Of a DNA stretch of 35,683 bases, positions 10,321-19,690 are shown piece after piece (positions within the stretch are counted from its first letter, which is position 1; each line of letters starts with the position of its first letter). Origin of the DNA: Hyphochytrium catenoides (taxonomy: Eukaryota > Sar > Hyphochytriomycetes > Hyphochytriales > Hyphochytriaceae); the NCBI GenBank assembly GCA_900088475.1, contig FLMG01002207.1, positions 1 through 35,683 of the forward strand, given 5' to 3'. Below the pieces are notes generated by a model. That model was not told the origin of the DNA and ran no database searches. It saw only the letters and a program-made list of their open reading frames with translations. The translations under genes were made by a program, and so were the position numbers.

Positions 10321-12297
10321 ATGAACATCTAATGAAGTTCGTCTTCTAGATGTTGCTCCGACCTACCTAACAACAATCATCCTTCGTTGCTGCCGCGTGC
10401 TGCTATCTTATTATTGTTGTGCCGTACTCGCTTTTTATAATAACCACCAGAGGCCCAGCAGGGCTGCTTCTTGGTGGGGGAAATGAAGGTCACTATCAAG
10501 GTCTCACGTGACATTGGTAGGCTATGGTGGTGCACGTGGACGCTCACGAACAGCCAATAAGTAGAGGGAGAAAGAGAAGCAGCAAAGAAGGAATAAGTAG
10601 ATCAAATACCTGCTGGTAGTACCTGCCGCGGTAGTACTTGTGCAGCAATAGCCTTACTCAGCTCCTTCAGCACGTCCGGGGACTGTAGAAGGCTGCTTTC
10701 AAGACGACGGCTAGGATGTGGGTGAGGATCAAATAGAGGCTAGTGCATTTGAGATCGATATAGTTGTAATTAAGGGCACAAAGGAGTAGTATTGTGATGA
10801 GGCATCATAGAGGGAAGAAAGGAAAGCGGAGACAATTCGCGCTTGATAGAAATTGTCATTAGCTGTTGTGGCTTCTTGGTCTGCAGCTGGTAGCGCCGGC
10901 CGTAATGAGTGATGGGGAAGAAAGATGGAAGGTTCATACAATATGGGCAAGCGTGCTTCCTGTAAGGATAGAGTCATCCATCATCATCTGAGATCAGGGT
11001 GGTGGAAAGTGATTGATAACACGGCTTTATTTTTTTGATGGATGGGCCGGCGAGGAGGTCGCCAATAATCCACCTTCTCTGGGATTACGAATGGTGATAG
11101 TCTACGTGACCACCCCTGAGTGGTGTGTCTCTTAATCGCTCCCCGCGGTAAGCAGCGTTTTCTGTCCTATACCATCTCTTCCCTATTATTATCCTCTCGT
11201 TTGACCACCAGTCTCTCTGAATCTCCCATATTTCTCTTTTTCTGTATGTGGCGCTTGCGCTTTTTAGTCCTACTACTAGAGTCTTTTCTCTCCTATCGTC
11301 CACCCCTCAGTGCCGCCTCTAATTATCCAATGCTCTCTTCTTTGTTCTTCTCTATCTTCCTACTTCTGCGGCCTCTGCTCGCTAGTCCGTTCTCGATTCT
11401 TTCTTGTGTCTCTGTTTTCTAAACTATCTTCCTCTCTAGCGTCGCTGCTACGGTCCTCCTCTCTTCCCACTTCTTTGTCTTGCTGCTACTTCTTCTCTTC
11501 CTTGCGTACCGATTAGGCATCGTTATCTCCAAGGGCTTTACTACTACCATCTACCATTCCCTGCCATGATTCCGCCTTTCGGACCCGTTCGGCCTGCATA
11601 AGCTACTCTCCTCGAGAAACAGTGCCGGTGTCTGTCGAACCTTATTGTATGGTGCAACCCTAAAAGCAGAGGGAGACCAAAGAACGGAGCTACGATCTAA
11701 TCGGTTATTATCCTTTATCGTGAAGCTGCACTAACGAAAAGGAACACCTACTTTCGACTGTCGTCGTCATCAATGCTCTTCACTAACGCCACCCAAGCTA
11801 CACGCCCTACTTTCGACTGTCGTCATTAACAATGCTCTCCACCACTACATTAGGGAATAACGTGTGTCTCCAAGCTACTGACCCTACCAGGTAAACGATC
11901 AAAGAACACTTCTGCAGACTGGTAGGAGGAATAGAGCACTCCTTTTAGAGCTGAAGCTTGAATTCGCCGCGCAAAGTCCGCACCATGATAAGGGTAAGTA
12001 TGTCCAGGATCAGTTCTATTAAATATGTTCTTCATGGCACCGGTGATAAAGAGTTGGAGAGCGAAGGAACGCATTATATGAAGCCCATTTCAGGAGCTTT
12101 AGGCAGTCAGAGATCCATCACAAGAGGACAAGAACTAAGGATTAACTATCTCTGGTTTCTCATTACTAAGAATAAATAGGTTCGCCGAGAGCTGGCGGAT
12201 GATATGGCCACCTAACTAGCCCTTCTTTCTGCTCTAAACTTACCAGCAGGCAGAAGGAGGAGCAGTATCTAACCCTAAGAAAGACCTTTCATTACCG
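10321..12297. other. Unassigned intergenic DNA with a short duplicated phrase
   Basis: No gene was recognised. The plus strand is CT-rich from about 11150 to 11520. Two copies of a phrase of about 36 bases containing CCTACTTTCGACTGTCGTC and CAATGCTCT lie at 11747-11782 and 11805-11842, period about 59. Open frames are short and low in complexity. Confidence 0.4.
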
Positions 12298-14385
12298 CTA
12301 CATTGTAGTTTCGCACGACGGGTGATCCAGAAAGCCCACCATCCCGGTAGCAGCTCCAACCATACTTCCACCGATACCGAGAGCGCTAGCACCATACGCT
12401 AGGTGATTACTAGGCTTGTGAGTGCTAAGCCCTTCGGCCAATGCTTTCGATCTCTTCGCAGCTAGGCCCAAGGTTCCACCTGCAGCGCCAAGGGCCAATG
12501 TTCCAACCATCGTGCCGACATAGGCAGAAGTCAGCCTTGAACACATACTCTTGTCTTTTGTGCAAAGAATGCCGCAAGAGTATGGCGCGTAAGCGGGACA
12601 CTGCTGCCAGCAGACAGGTCCATTGCCAGTGAAGCCTGTGTTGCATTTATTGTAACATAGGCCTGCCTGGTTTTCTCTGCCATCGTCACAAAGCTTTGGA
12701 ATTCCTCGGGGAGGTCCTCCGCCCTCATATTCCTTACCGCAGAAGAGACCGCCGTCCTTGGTATGTTCTGGGCACTTTGGGGCGCAGAGACAGCACCCGT
12801 TGGGTTCCCAGCCTTCAGGGCACTTGGCGTAGTAGAGCAACCCATACTTCTCACAGGTACCCGCTCCACCATTCTCTCGCTCACAATCTTCCCTGGCGCC
12901 CTCCAGGCTGAAAGGTCTGTGTCCAAACCTCCAGGGATAGCCTTTGCGGTGTTTTCTGCCTATTGGCTTCCAGCAGGATGCACCGTCGTCTCTGAAGCCT
13001 TCAGGGCACTGAATGTTCCGCCTGCACCAGCAGCAACCCACTCTGCTATATCCCTCTTTACATTTATCATAGCACAACGCACCAGAAACCTCTTGGCCTT
13101 CAGCGCAGCGCCTTGGAATGGTGCCTACACCTCGCGGTTGAGAGAGCTTCATGCAAGCCACAGGTGAATCCGCGGACCTTCTCGTCGAGCTGGGTAGAGT
13201 CATTGCTTTATGATGGCGCTGCTGGCCACTATTACTATTGGTCTGATTGGTCCCTGATGGCGCTGCCCCAACACTAAGAGCGAGTGAAAGAGAGACGGGT
13301 GTAGAACTATTAGAACCATCTCTTAGCGTGGAGGATGGAGATGATGGTAGAAGCTTAACCGCTTGGTGCTGATCACCATTTGGAGGTGGCGCGGCACCCG
13401 GTAAATTGATAGTAAGTGTCACGTGGCTCCCGCCTCCAATTGTCCGAGGGTCACTGGGTGGTAGGTTCAACGTCAGCGATAGACTACTACTGCCTTCTGC
13501 TCCAGGTAGCGAAGGAGGTAGATTGAGCGTTAGGCTTACTGCACCTTGTGGAATGGCCGATGCAGCAGAAGGCGGAGGAGCAAGAGGCAAAGAGTCAGCC
13601 CTCTTTGCATCATTATCATTGCTCCTATCGGGCGAGCTATCGGCTATTGGAGTCCCAGGAGCTGGAGGAGCTGCAAAGTTAACGGTCAACGCGTAGGCGG
13701 AGGGAGTTCTTGCTGGTGACGGTGGTTGATGATGAGGAGGTAAAGGGGAAGGGGCGATGGGCAGAGAGGAAGCGTCACTTCCATTCGCTTCTCTTGTTCC
13801 TCCTTTGGTCATGGACGCAGGTAATGGCGCTGCAGCTGGTAGCTCAACTGTGGAGTGCTTTCTGGCGGTCTCCTCGGTAACTATAGATTGATTCCACAGC
13901 TGCTGATCGCTAGTAGGGATCGAAGAACTCTTAGAAGGATAATTGGAGTCTTTACCCTCATCATCTTCTTCGACACGTTCTTCATCGTCTAGTCCTTCAA
14001 CTTGTCTTCCCTCCTTTTCCTCTTTCGCTTCATCTCGAAGCAGTCTTCTTCTTCGGCGATAGCGCGTAGTAGTCGGAGCTTTCCTTTCCGGAGCTGGCAT
14101 ACCCTGTGTAACTTTGTTTTCGGTGTCTATCAGGAGCTGACGATGAGCATCTAGGTCCCCTTTACCAGCGTCAAAGGCGTCGTTATGAGGCCTTTGGTGC
14201 CTGTCTCGAACAGTGTCAGCCCTCAGCTCTTTCCTCCCTGCTGCCGCAATCACTGCTGACCCTCCAATAAGGAGCCATAGGAGAATAAAGTGGCCGACAA
14301 CCTTAAGGGCTTGAAGTATACTTCTTCTTCTCGCAGACAAGGTAGCGTCGATCATTATGCTCATGAAGTCATTGGAGAAGCCCAA
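12298..14385 (-). CDS. Cysteine-rich modular membrane protein, 695 aa
   Basis: An uninterrupted 695-codon frame whose composition is unlike the local simple sequence. Residues 28-48 form one hydrophobic helix close to the N-terminus (signal peptide or anchor). Residues 108-116 are a basic RYRRRRRLL cluster followed by an acidic stretch (120-145). Residues 150-410 are Ser/Pro/Thr-rich and disordered, with a recurring beta-like phrase of (S/T)LTLNLP type near 231, 283, 303, 322 and 364. Residues 411-616 hold about 30 cysteines in repeated modules such as CPEGFRDDGASCWKP, CPEGWEPNGCCLC and GLCYNKC...GPVCWQQCP. Two glycine-rich hydrophobic segments follow (620-643, 662-686), both with GxxxG spacing. 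Proteins with similar CPxGxxDDGxSC modules are, to my knowledge, widespread but uncharacterised in alveolates and other protists. A surface or secretory-pathway protein is inferred; the ligand is unknown. No introns are visible and the ATG is the first in the frame. Confidence 0.82.
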   Translation of the reverse strand: MGFSNDFMSIMIDATLSARRRSILQALKVVGHFILLWLLIGGSAVIAAAGRKELRADTVRDRHQRPHNDAFDAGKGDLDAHRQLLIDTENKVTQGMPAPERKAPTTTRYRRRRRLLRDEAKEEKEGRQVEGLDDEERVEEDDEGKDSNYPSKSSSIPTSDQQLWNQSIVTEETARKHSTVELPAAAPLPASMTKGGTREANGSDASSLPIAPSPLPPHHQPPSPARTPSAYALTVNFAAPPAPGTPIADSSPDRSNDNDAKRADSLPLAPPPSAASAIPQGAVSLTLNLPPSLPGAEGSSSLSLTLNLPPSDPRTIGGGSHVTLTINLPGAAPPPNGDQHQAVKLLPSSPSSTLRDGSNSSTPVSLSLALSVGAAPSGTNQTNSNSGQQRHHKAMTLPSSTRRSADSPVACMKLSQPRGVGTIPRRCAEGQEVSGALCYDKCKEGYSRVGCCWCRRNIQCPEGFRDDGASCWKPIGRKHRKGYPWRFGHRPFSLEGAREDCERENGGAGTCEKYGLLYYAKCPEGWEPNGCCLCAPKCPEHTKDGGLFCGKEYEGGGPPRGIPKLCDDGRENQAGLCYNKCNTGFTGNGPVCWQQCPAYAPYSCGILCTKDKSMCSRLTSAYVGTMVGTLALGAAGGTLGLAAKRSKALAEGLSTHKPSNHLAYGASALGIGGSMVGAATGMVGFLDHPSCETTM

Positions 14386-15369
14386 TGGGCCTGTCCGGTA
14401 GTAAAAGCGCCAACTTAGCGCAGCGCGGTTCTGTCCATGACGGGCGGAATAGAGGGAATCCGAAGAATAGAGACGACCTCAGCTACCGAAGCGCATAGAC
14501 GCAGAATGAGGAAGTGAGGAGGCCAATGAGGAGGAGATTAGAGAAAAGGTCGCCGTTGACCTTGGAAGTACCGACACAGAATGGCAAAGATCTTCCCTCC
14601 TCCGGGAAGGAGTGTTGCATATCCAGCAATATGCTCAAGGCAGTTAAATTAAGTCATGTATGACCTCCTACGAGCCCTGAGGCGCCAGCGGTCGTTATTC
14701 AAATAAGCGGATGAGTTCCCGATGCCCATCGCCTAGGTCATTCTTCCCTACCACTATCAGCGGAAGACGAACCGGAATAACTGTCCGAACAAGTGTTGAC
14801 ACGAATACCGATTATCCGGAACTTCCTCTCATGCCTCTGAAGAGGTGTTGGAGCAAGGTGTCTTCGTTGTGAAAGTCCTGGTCAGGAAGTCTAACAGGAA
14901 TCTTCTGTTGATGATTGCTAGGGGGGAAGCTGCTTGTCCCTTCATTCCCACTCATTAGCATTGAAGGAAGAAGACAGTGCGAATGACAGCTGCACTTGCC
15001 AATGTGATGTTTCAATGATCTGTCCCTTATAAGGAACGGCTCCGCTCCAGCTGTTGGGAAAGGCAACTAACTAGCTGTTCATAGTGATGTCCATAGTGAT
15101 ATACCTACCCCATAGTGAAGCCACAAAGGGCATCGAAAGACGCTGCCCAAGGGCTTTCCTTCCTCTGCTCCTCAAGTTGATGCTTTGCTGCAGAATATCA
15201 CGGCCATCAATGAGATTCCCTGTGGCGGTCTACCATTATACCAGCAGACATAGATAGTGGTCTTTCCGCTAACCTGGAGAGTGAATCTTCTCGAAAGGCG
15301 TATTCTTCTGTATCTTGGAATAGGTAGTTCTACCGAGCCGGATTAGCTGTCTACCTCCGTCTCTAGTAT
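14386..15369. other. Unassigned DNA upstream of the cysteine-rich gene
   Basis: This should contain the promoter of the minus-strand gene that starts at 14385, but no TATA-like or initiator element stands out. An 84-codon minus frame at 14812-15066 has a fairly protein-like, polar composition (for example DFHNEDTLLQHLFRGMRG). It has no recognised family or supported splice sites; it could be an exon or chance. Confidence 0.3.
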
Positions 15370-15740
15370 GTGCAAGAGAAACAAGGTAGGGAAGATAGTA
15401 GAGGAGCAGAGAAAGAGAGAGTAGGAATGAGAAACAGAGAGAAAGAATGGGAAAGGGAGAGAAAGAGAAAGTAAGAGAGAGAGCGGGAAAGCAGGAGAGA
15501 GAAAAGAAAGCGACAGAAAGAGAAACAGTAAGAAAGAGAGAGCAAGAGAGCGGAATAAAGGGAAGCAGTAAGAGAGAGGGTGAAAGAGAGAGGGAAGAAG
15601 AGAAAGAAAGAGAAGAGAGAGCAGAAGAGAAGAAGAGCGAGAGAGAGGGAGAGAAAGGAAGAGAAAGAAGGAAAGAGGAAGCGAGGAAAATAGAGAAAGA
15701 GGGCAAGACAGAGAGAGACGAGACGCGAGAGATGGAGAAG
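15370..15740. repeat. GA-rich homopurine tract
   Basis: For about 370 bases the plus strand is nearly all A and G, in irregular GAGA/GAAA order with rare T or C. All frames are open for long stretches (Ser/Leu/Phe-rich on the minus strand, Arg/Glu/Lys-rich on the plus), which is a by-product. Such tracts can form triplex DNA. Confidence 0.9.
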
Positions 15741-18059
15741 TCTGCTCCATGCTTTTTCACTACCGTTACTTAGGAACGTAACTACTGCAAATTGGAGAAC
15801 CTGTAGTAGTGCATACGGTGTTCTACGGGCAGTCAAAGACAGAAAGTTCTGCACCGGCTCCTCGGATGGCGTTTATTACTGTTCTATGGAGGTCATGAGC
15901 CGGCAGAGCGGTGAAGAGAGATAACAGACTTATTTAGTGAACAAGAGAAGGAGAGAACAATGGAAAGAAAGAGACACGTAGACGACAGCTTGGACAAAGC
16001 GATACGGAGATACTACTGGGAAAAGCAGCAAGGTAGACCTCCTCCGACAAGGAGCCAGAACGCAAGAAAGCGCTTGTTCTCACTAGCTTTCTAATCCAGC
16101 AGAAGTACTAGCCCTCCACCAGCTTGAACCGTTGACAGATACAAGGTTCTACGAGTAGAAGAACCTCGGAGAATGCGATTGTTGCGATTGACTAACAGCC
16201 ACAAAGTTGATGTCCTTCTCTTGGCCACTGTGCGCCTACCAACCACCAGAGGAGGTTGGCAACCACCAGAAGAGGAAGACGGTAGCTCTATGAATCTAGG
16301 TTAGAGAACCTAACGCTAGCTCGTAGTAGCTCTATAGAATCGGATAACCCCATCGAATCTACCCCTAATAGAACTAATAACTCTGGACAGGAGGCCGTAT
16401 CCTCTGCAGGTGACGGTGGACAGACGTCGGCGGTAGAACGACTACGACCCTCAATTCGATCTTTATCGTCGAGACGCTCTACAAGTACACTGCCATTGTT
16501 CTAAGAGCTAATCTGAAACCAGAATAGAACTCTGACAATAGATTCTTGCTGTTCCTCGCAGGTTGTTTTTTGAGTAGCTTTGGGCCATTGGTGAGTGGGA
16601 ACATAGGCGACGACTTGGCATTGGCAGGACATTTCCTTGTTCTATAGATAGACAGAACAGTATATATAACCAACCCATCAATGTCCGTACTCTCCAACAT
16701 CGCTTCTTGTCTGGCATACTACTACCTTGGCGTGTTGATTGGCGAGCCTTGACGAGACAAAGAGGTTCTTCGCCCTAGCTCCAAACTTTACTAAGTAATT
16801 GATCATAGCCGACCGGGATCATTGCCGACTGGGACAGCTCAGTTGACCAGCAGTTGTAGCAGTCGGGCATCGGGTGGTCGGAGGCGGAAGCCGAAGCAAA
16901 GCGGATAAGCAAATGGGAAAGAACGACGCAAACTCAAAGTTTAGCGCTCTCTTTTGAACCACAGAAGTTGAGATAACCTATGTGATGCCCGCCATCAGTG
17001 GTCTATGGGGGCAGCACTTCGGGCTCTTTCACTCCCGATCTGCAACCACCTATGGTGCAGAGACAAAGATTAACCAGTAAACCCTCCTTCCACGCGGCAT
17101 GAGATGAACGCAGATCAGCCAGTTACTTGCGGTCTCAAGGTTCAGCTGAGGCAGAGGATTCTGGAGGGTAGCCATCTGCAGTAGTCAAATAGTAACCACC
17201 AACCTGTAAGGACAAAGTAAGGACAAAAAGTAACCACCAACCTGTAAGGACAAAGAAGGTGGGGAAACATGTTAGCTGACAATGTCATGTGTAGATGCTG
17301 GTGATGGTTATCCTCCTGGACTGCCTTTTATATCTCCTTCTGGTGATGTCCGCGGGATTCATCTTATAAAGATGACGACGACTTCACAGCTCTAGCACAA
17401 ATTGAAAGGCGTCCATGCTGCTGGTTGTCGATAGGCGTCCTACCACTATAGGCAATTGTACATGGCGCGAAGGATGCAACGCTATTGCACGAACTAGGTA
17501 AATAAGAAGCTAGTAGTCAAGGTCGGCTCTCAGACAGTAGGCGGGTAAAGTCCTACTACTACTAGAGGAGCGTGAGAAGGAATGGAACCCTGGAGATGAC
17601 AACAAAGTCATGAACAGCATCTTACGCAGTAGCAGTCATAGAGCAACATAGAGGGAGGATGAATTGACAGAGAGAAAAGAGCGAAGTGGGTAAGAAGAAG
17701 GCGCACGGGGTAGTCCCAGAATAGTAAGTATCTGCGAGTTTATTGGTGGTTGCCCTCGTGGATGATGTACAAGGAATTGGATGAGATTTCCTTTCTCTTT
17801 CCCTTGCCTCCTGTGCAACAAGTATTGCTCTTTGACGACTTTTGCCTAAACGCGGTGGGCCTCAAGGAGGCCAGTGTTGACCTCTTACCAGGAGAAGAGG
17901 TGGGGAAAGACAGGCAAAGTGGATGAATACGTAATAATGTACTACAAAGACCTCGCTGTTCTCCTCGCTGTGGCATCAATTCTTTACACATCAATCTTTT
18001 TTCTTCGGCTCTTCAGTTCTTGCTCCTCTTCTCTCCCCAGTACTTCCACTCCTGCTTTA
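15741..18059. other. Unassigned intergenic DNA
   Basis: No coding exon or RNA gene was recognised over 2.3 kb. Small repeated phrases occur, such as ACCACCAGA near 16240 and 16263 and a GCCGACYGGGA pair near 16810-16835. The perfect 27-bp pair at 17191-17255 is listed separately. Confidence 0.4.
17191..17255. repeat. 27-bp perfect direct repeat, period 38
   Basis: The phrase starting AGTAACCACCAACCTGTAAG and ending GGACAAAG is present at 17191-17217 and 17229-17255 without a mismatch. The 11-base spacer itself contains a third TAAGGACAAA fragment. There are only two copies and no array. Confidence 0.9.
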
Positions 18060-18617
18060 TTAACAATGATAATATTGCTCGCCAACTTGATAGTAGGGCA
18101 CCTGGTACATATCACAGAGGTATGCGAGATGGCCCTGTCTCCCGTCCAAATAAACCCTTTCCTGAACTCTCCCGCTCGCGGTAGAGCCGCCCCGCCCGTC
18201 GGCAGTACTTTGGGCTACCGCCTCCCTCGTGCGGTCAAGCACAAAGCCAGGCCCATGGATCGTTTGTTGCCACTGGGCTTGTGTGCCACCCTGTGTGTTA
18301 GCCTCGCCCCAGGCGTTAGACCGCGAATCTGCTCGCACTTGACCCGTGAATGTATTGACGAGGCCGCTCGTCTCTGTCGAAGACCAACCATTGCCGCTAG
18401 AAGAGGAGCTTGAACTTGAAGTAGAGCGCCCAGAATTCTGGAGTCTTCTCTCTTCTCTCCGGAGAAAAGAAGTAGAGGACGAGACAAGAGAGGAGGCAAG
18501 ACTGGAAGTAGCTGTCGTCTCTTCTTCTGCTGTCATCCGAGCGCTCTCCGCGGCCAGAGCGTCGAGGCATAGAAAGGAGATAATAAAGAGAGGAGAAGCC
18601 ACAGCGGCGATCTTCAT
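18060..18617 (-). CDS. Small serine-rich secreted protein, 185 aa, function unknown
   Basis: The frame starts with MKIAAVASPLFIISF, a classic signal peptide with probable cleavage around residues 22-26 (LAAESA). A Ser/Thr-rich stretch (37-50), a basic patch FLRREERRLQ (51-60), an eight-serine run near 67-74 and a Gly/Gln/Thr-rich middle follow. The C-terminus is tyrosine-rich (YLCDMYQVPYYQ...YYHC), with two cysteines able to pair. No known domain is recognised. The signal peptide and low-complexity body suggest secretion or vesicle cargo. A CT-rich tract (GA-rich on the coding strand) lies about 230 bases upstream of the ATG. The opposite strand also has a 179-codon open frame, but without such features; the minus strand is preferred because of the signal peptide. 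Confidence 0.58.
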   Translation of the reverse strand: MKIAAVASPLFIISFLCLDALAAESARMTAEEETTATSSLASSLVSSSTSFLRREERRLQNSGRSTSSSSSSSSGNGWSSTETSGLVNTFTGQVRADSRSNAWGEANTQGGTQAQWQQTIHGPGFVLDRTREAVAQSTADGRGGSTASGRVQERVYLDGRQGHLAYLCDMYQVPYYQVGEQYYHC

Positions 18618-18844
18618 TGTGTTTAGTGATACTGTTGCGGAGGGAATTATCTGGCGACGGTGAAGCGTTCTCTTCTTTTCTAACCCTTTGTCAATGAGGG
18701 CTGTGTCCTCCCTTTATGTGACGCCTGAGTTGACAATCCACTTTGTTGGCTGGTTGTGGTGTTGACGGACTGGAAGGTTGAGGAATGAATGGAGAAGTAA
18801 AGAGGACAAGATGACCGGCGGTCGATAACCTTTCTCATTTTCAT

Positions 18845-18960
18845 GCTGCTCTCTCTCTTTCTCTCCTACTCTTCTTCTGTCCTCTTCTCGTCTTTTGCCC
18901 TTTTATTCACCGTTGTTTTCACTCTTTGATCTGTCTATCTATCCGTCCTCCTCCACTCCT
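18845..18960. repeat. CT-rich tract upstream of the secreted-protein gene
   Basis: The plus strand is strongly pyrimidine-rich, that is, purine-rich on the coding strand of the gene starting at 18617. It lies roughly 230-340 bases upstream of that ATG. A similar tract lies at a similar distance upstream of the GMP synthase ATG. A regulatory role is possible but not shown. Confidence 0.5.
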
Positions 18961-19329
18961 ATCCCGCTGTCTGCGCCCCCGTTGTCGACATGTCAAGGGC
19001 ATCATGACAAGGGAGAACCGGCAGACGCAACGACAAGGAGCACCAACCAAGGGTGGAATTTGATGGAAGGGCAGAACGGAGGACGAGAAAGGGAAGCAGG
19101 GGGAGCGACAGAGCGTGTCACAGGGAAGAAGAAGGTCACAAATGAAGACGTCATGACACGCAAAGAGAACGTGCCACCTGATAGAAGCGAGAGGTGCGGA
19201 AGCACTATGCGCAATTGTTTTATTCAGAACCTTGCCTTCTCCTTGTTGTCAGAGACAAGAAAGCTTCAGAAAAGATCATCGCTAGGGTGATAGGAAGCTG
19301 ACGGCCCAGGCTTCAGCACAAGAGAGACG

Positions 19330-19690
19330 AGAGAAGTGGGAGAAAAGGTGACGAGTAAATATAGAAAGCGAAGGAAAGAGAGAGAGCGAGACACACACAC
19401 ACAGAGAGGGAGACACACACAAAGAAAGAGAGAGAGAGTCAAGGACAAGAAGAAGGGGCTAGAGAGAAGGTCTAAGAACAACGAAAGAGTCCCTAAAAGG
19501 CAGACCAAAAAAGGCCGATAGATCAGAGAGAAAGGGTCAACGGAAGGACAGAGACAGAAGAAGCCGAGAGAAAGGAGAAATAAAAGAAGACAGGGTAGGG
19601 AAGCGGGTGAATCGAAGCAAGTGAGCGAGACAGAACCAGAAGAGAGAGAAACTAGAGAGAGAAGAACGTTGTCGAGAAAGGACCGACTGA
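19330..19690. repeat. GA-rich homopurine tract
   Basis: About 360 bases of A/G-rich plus strand with short (CA)n runs (ACACACACAC near 19391-19405). Long open frames on both strands are by-products of the composition. Confidence 0.85.

Noticed and set aside
12268-12275. CTAACCCTAA-like strings (also near 32450-32458) as telomeric repeats
   Set aside because: Single isolated occurrences, no tandem array.
15269-15854. Minus-strand frames of 135-163 codons resembling multi-pass membrane proteins
   Set aside because: The hydrophobic Ser/Leu/Phe composition comes from the homopurine tract; all three frames are open, as expected for such DNA.
17191-17255. Short spaced direct repeats considered as a CRISPR-like array
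   Set aside because: Only two copies with an 11-base spacer in a eukaryotic genome, and no cas-like genes.
18438-18467. FLRREERRLQ in the small secreted protein resembling an RXLR-EER or PEXEL host-targeting motif
   Set aside because: It lacks the exact RxLR order, and the position after RxL that PEXEL needs as E/D/Q is Asn; basic patches of this kind are common by chance.
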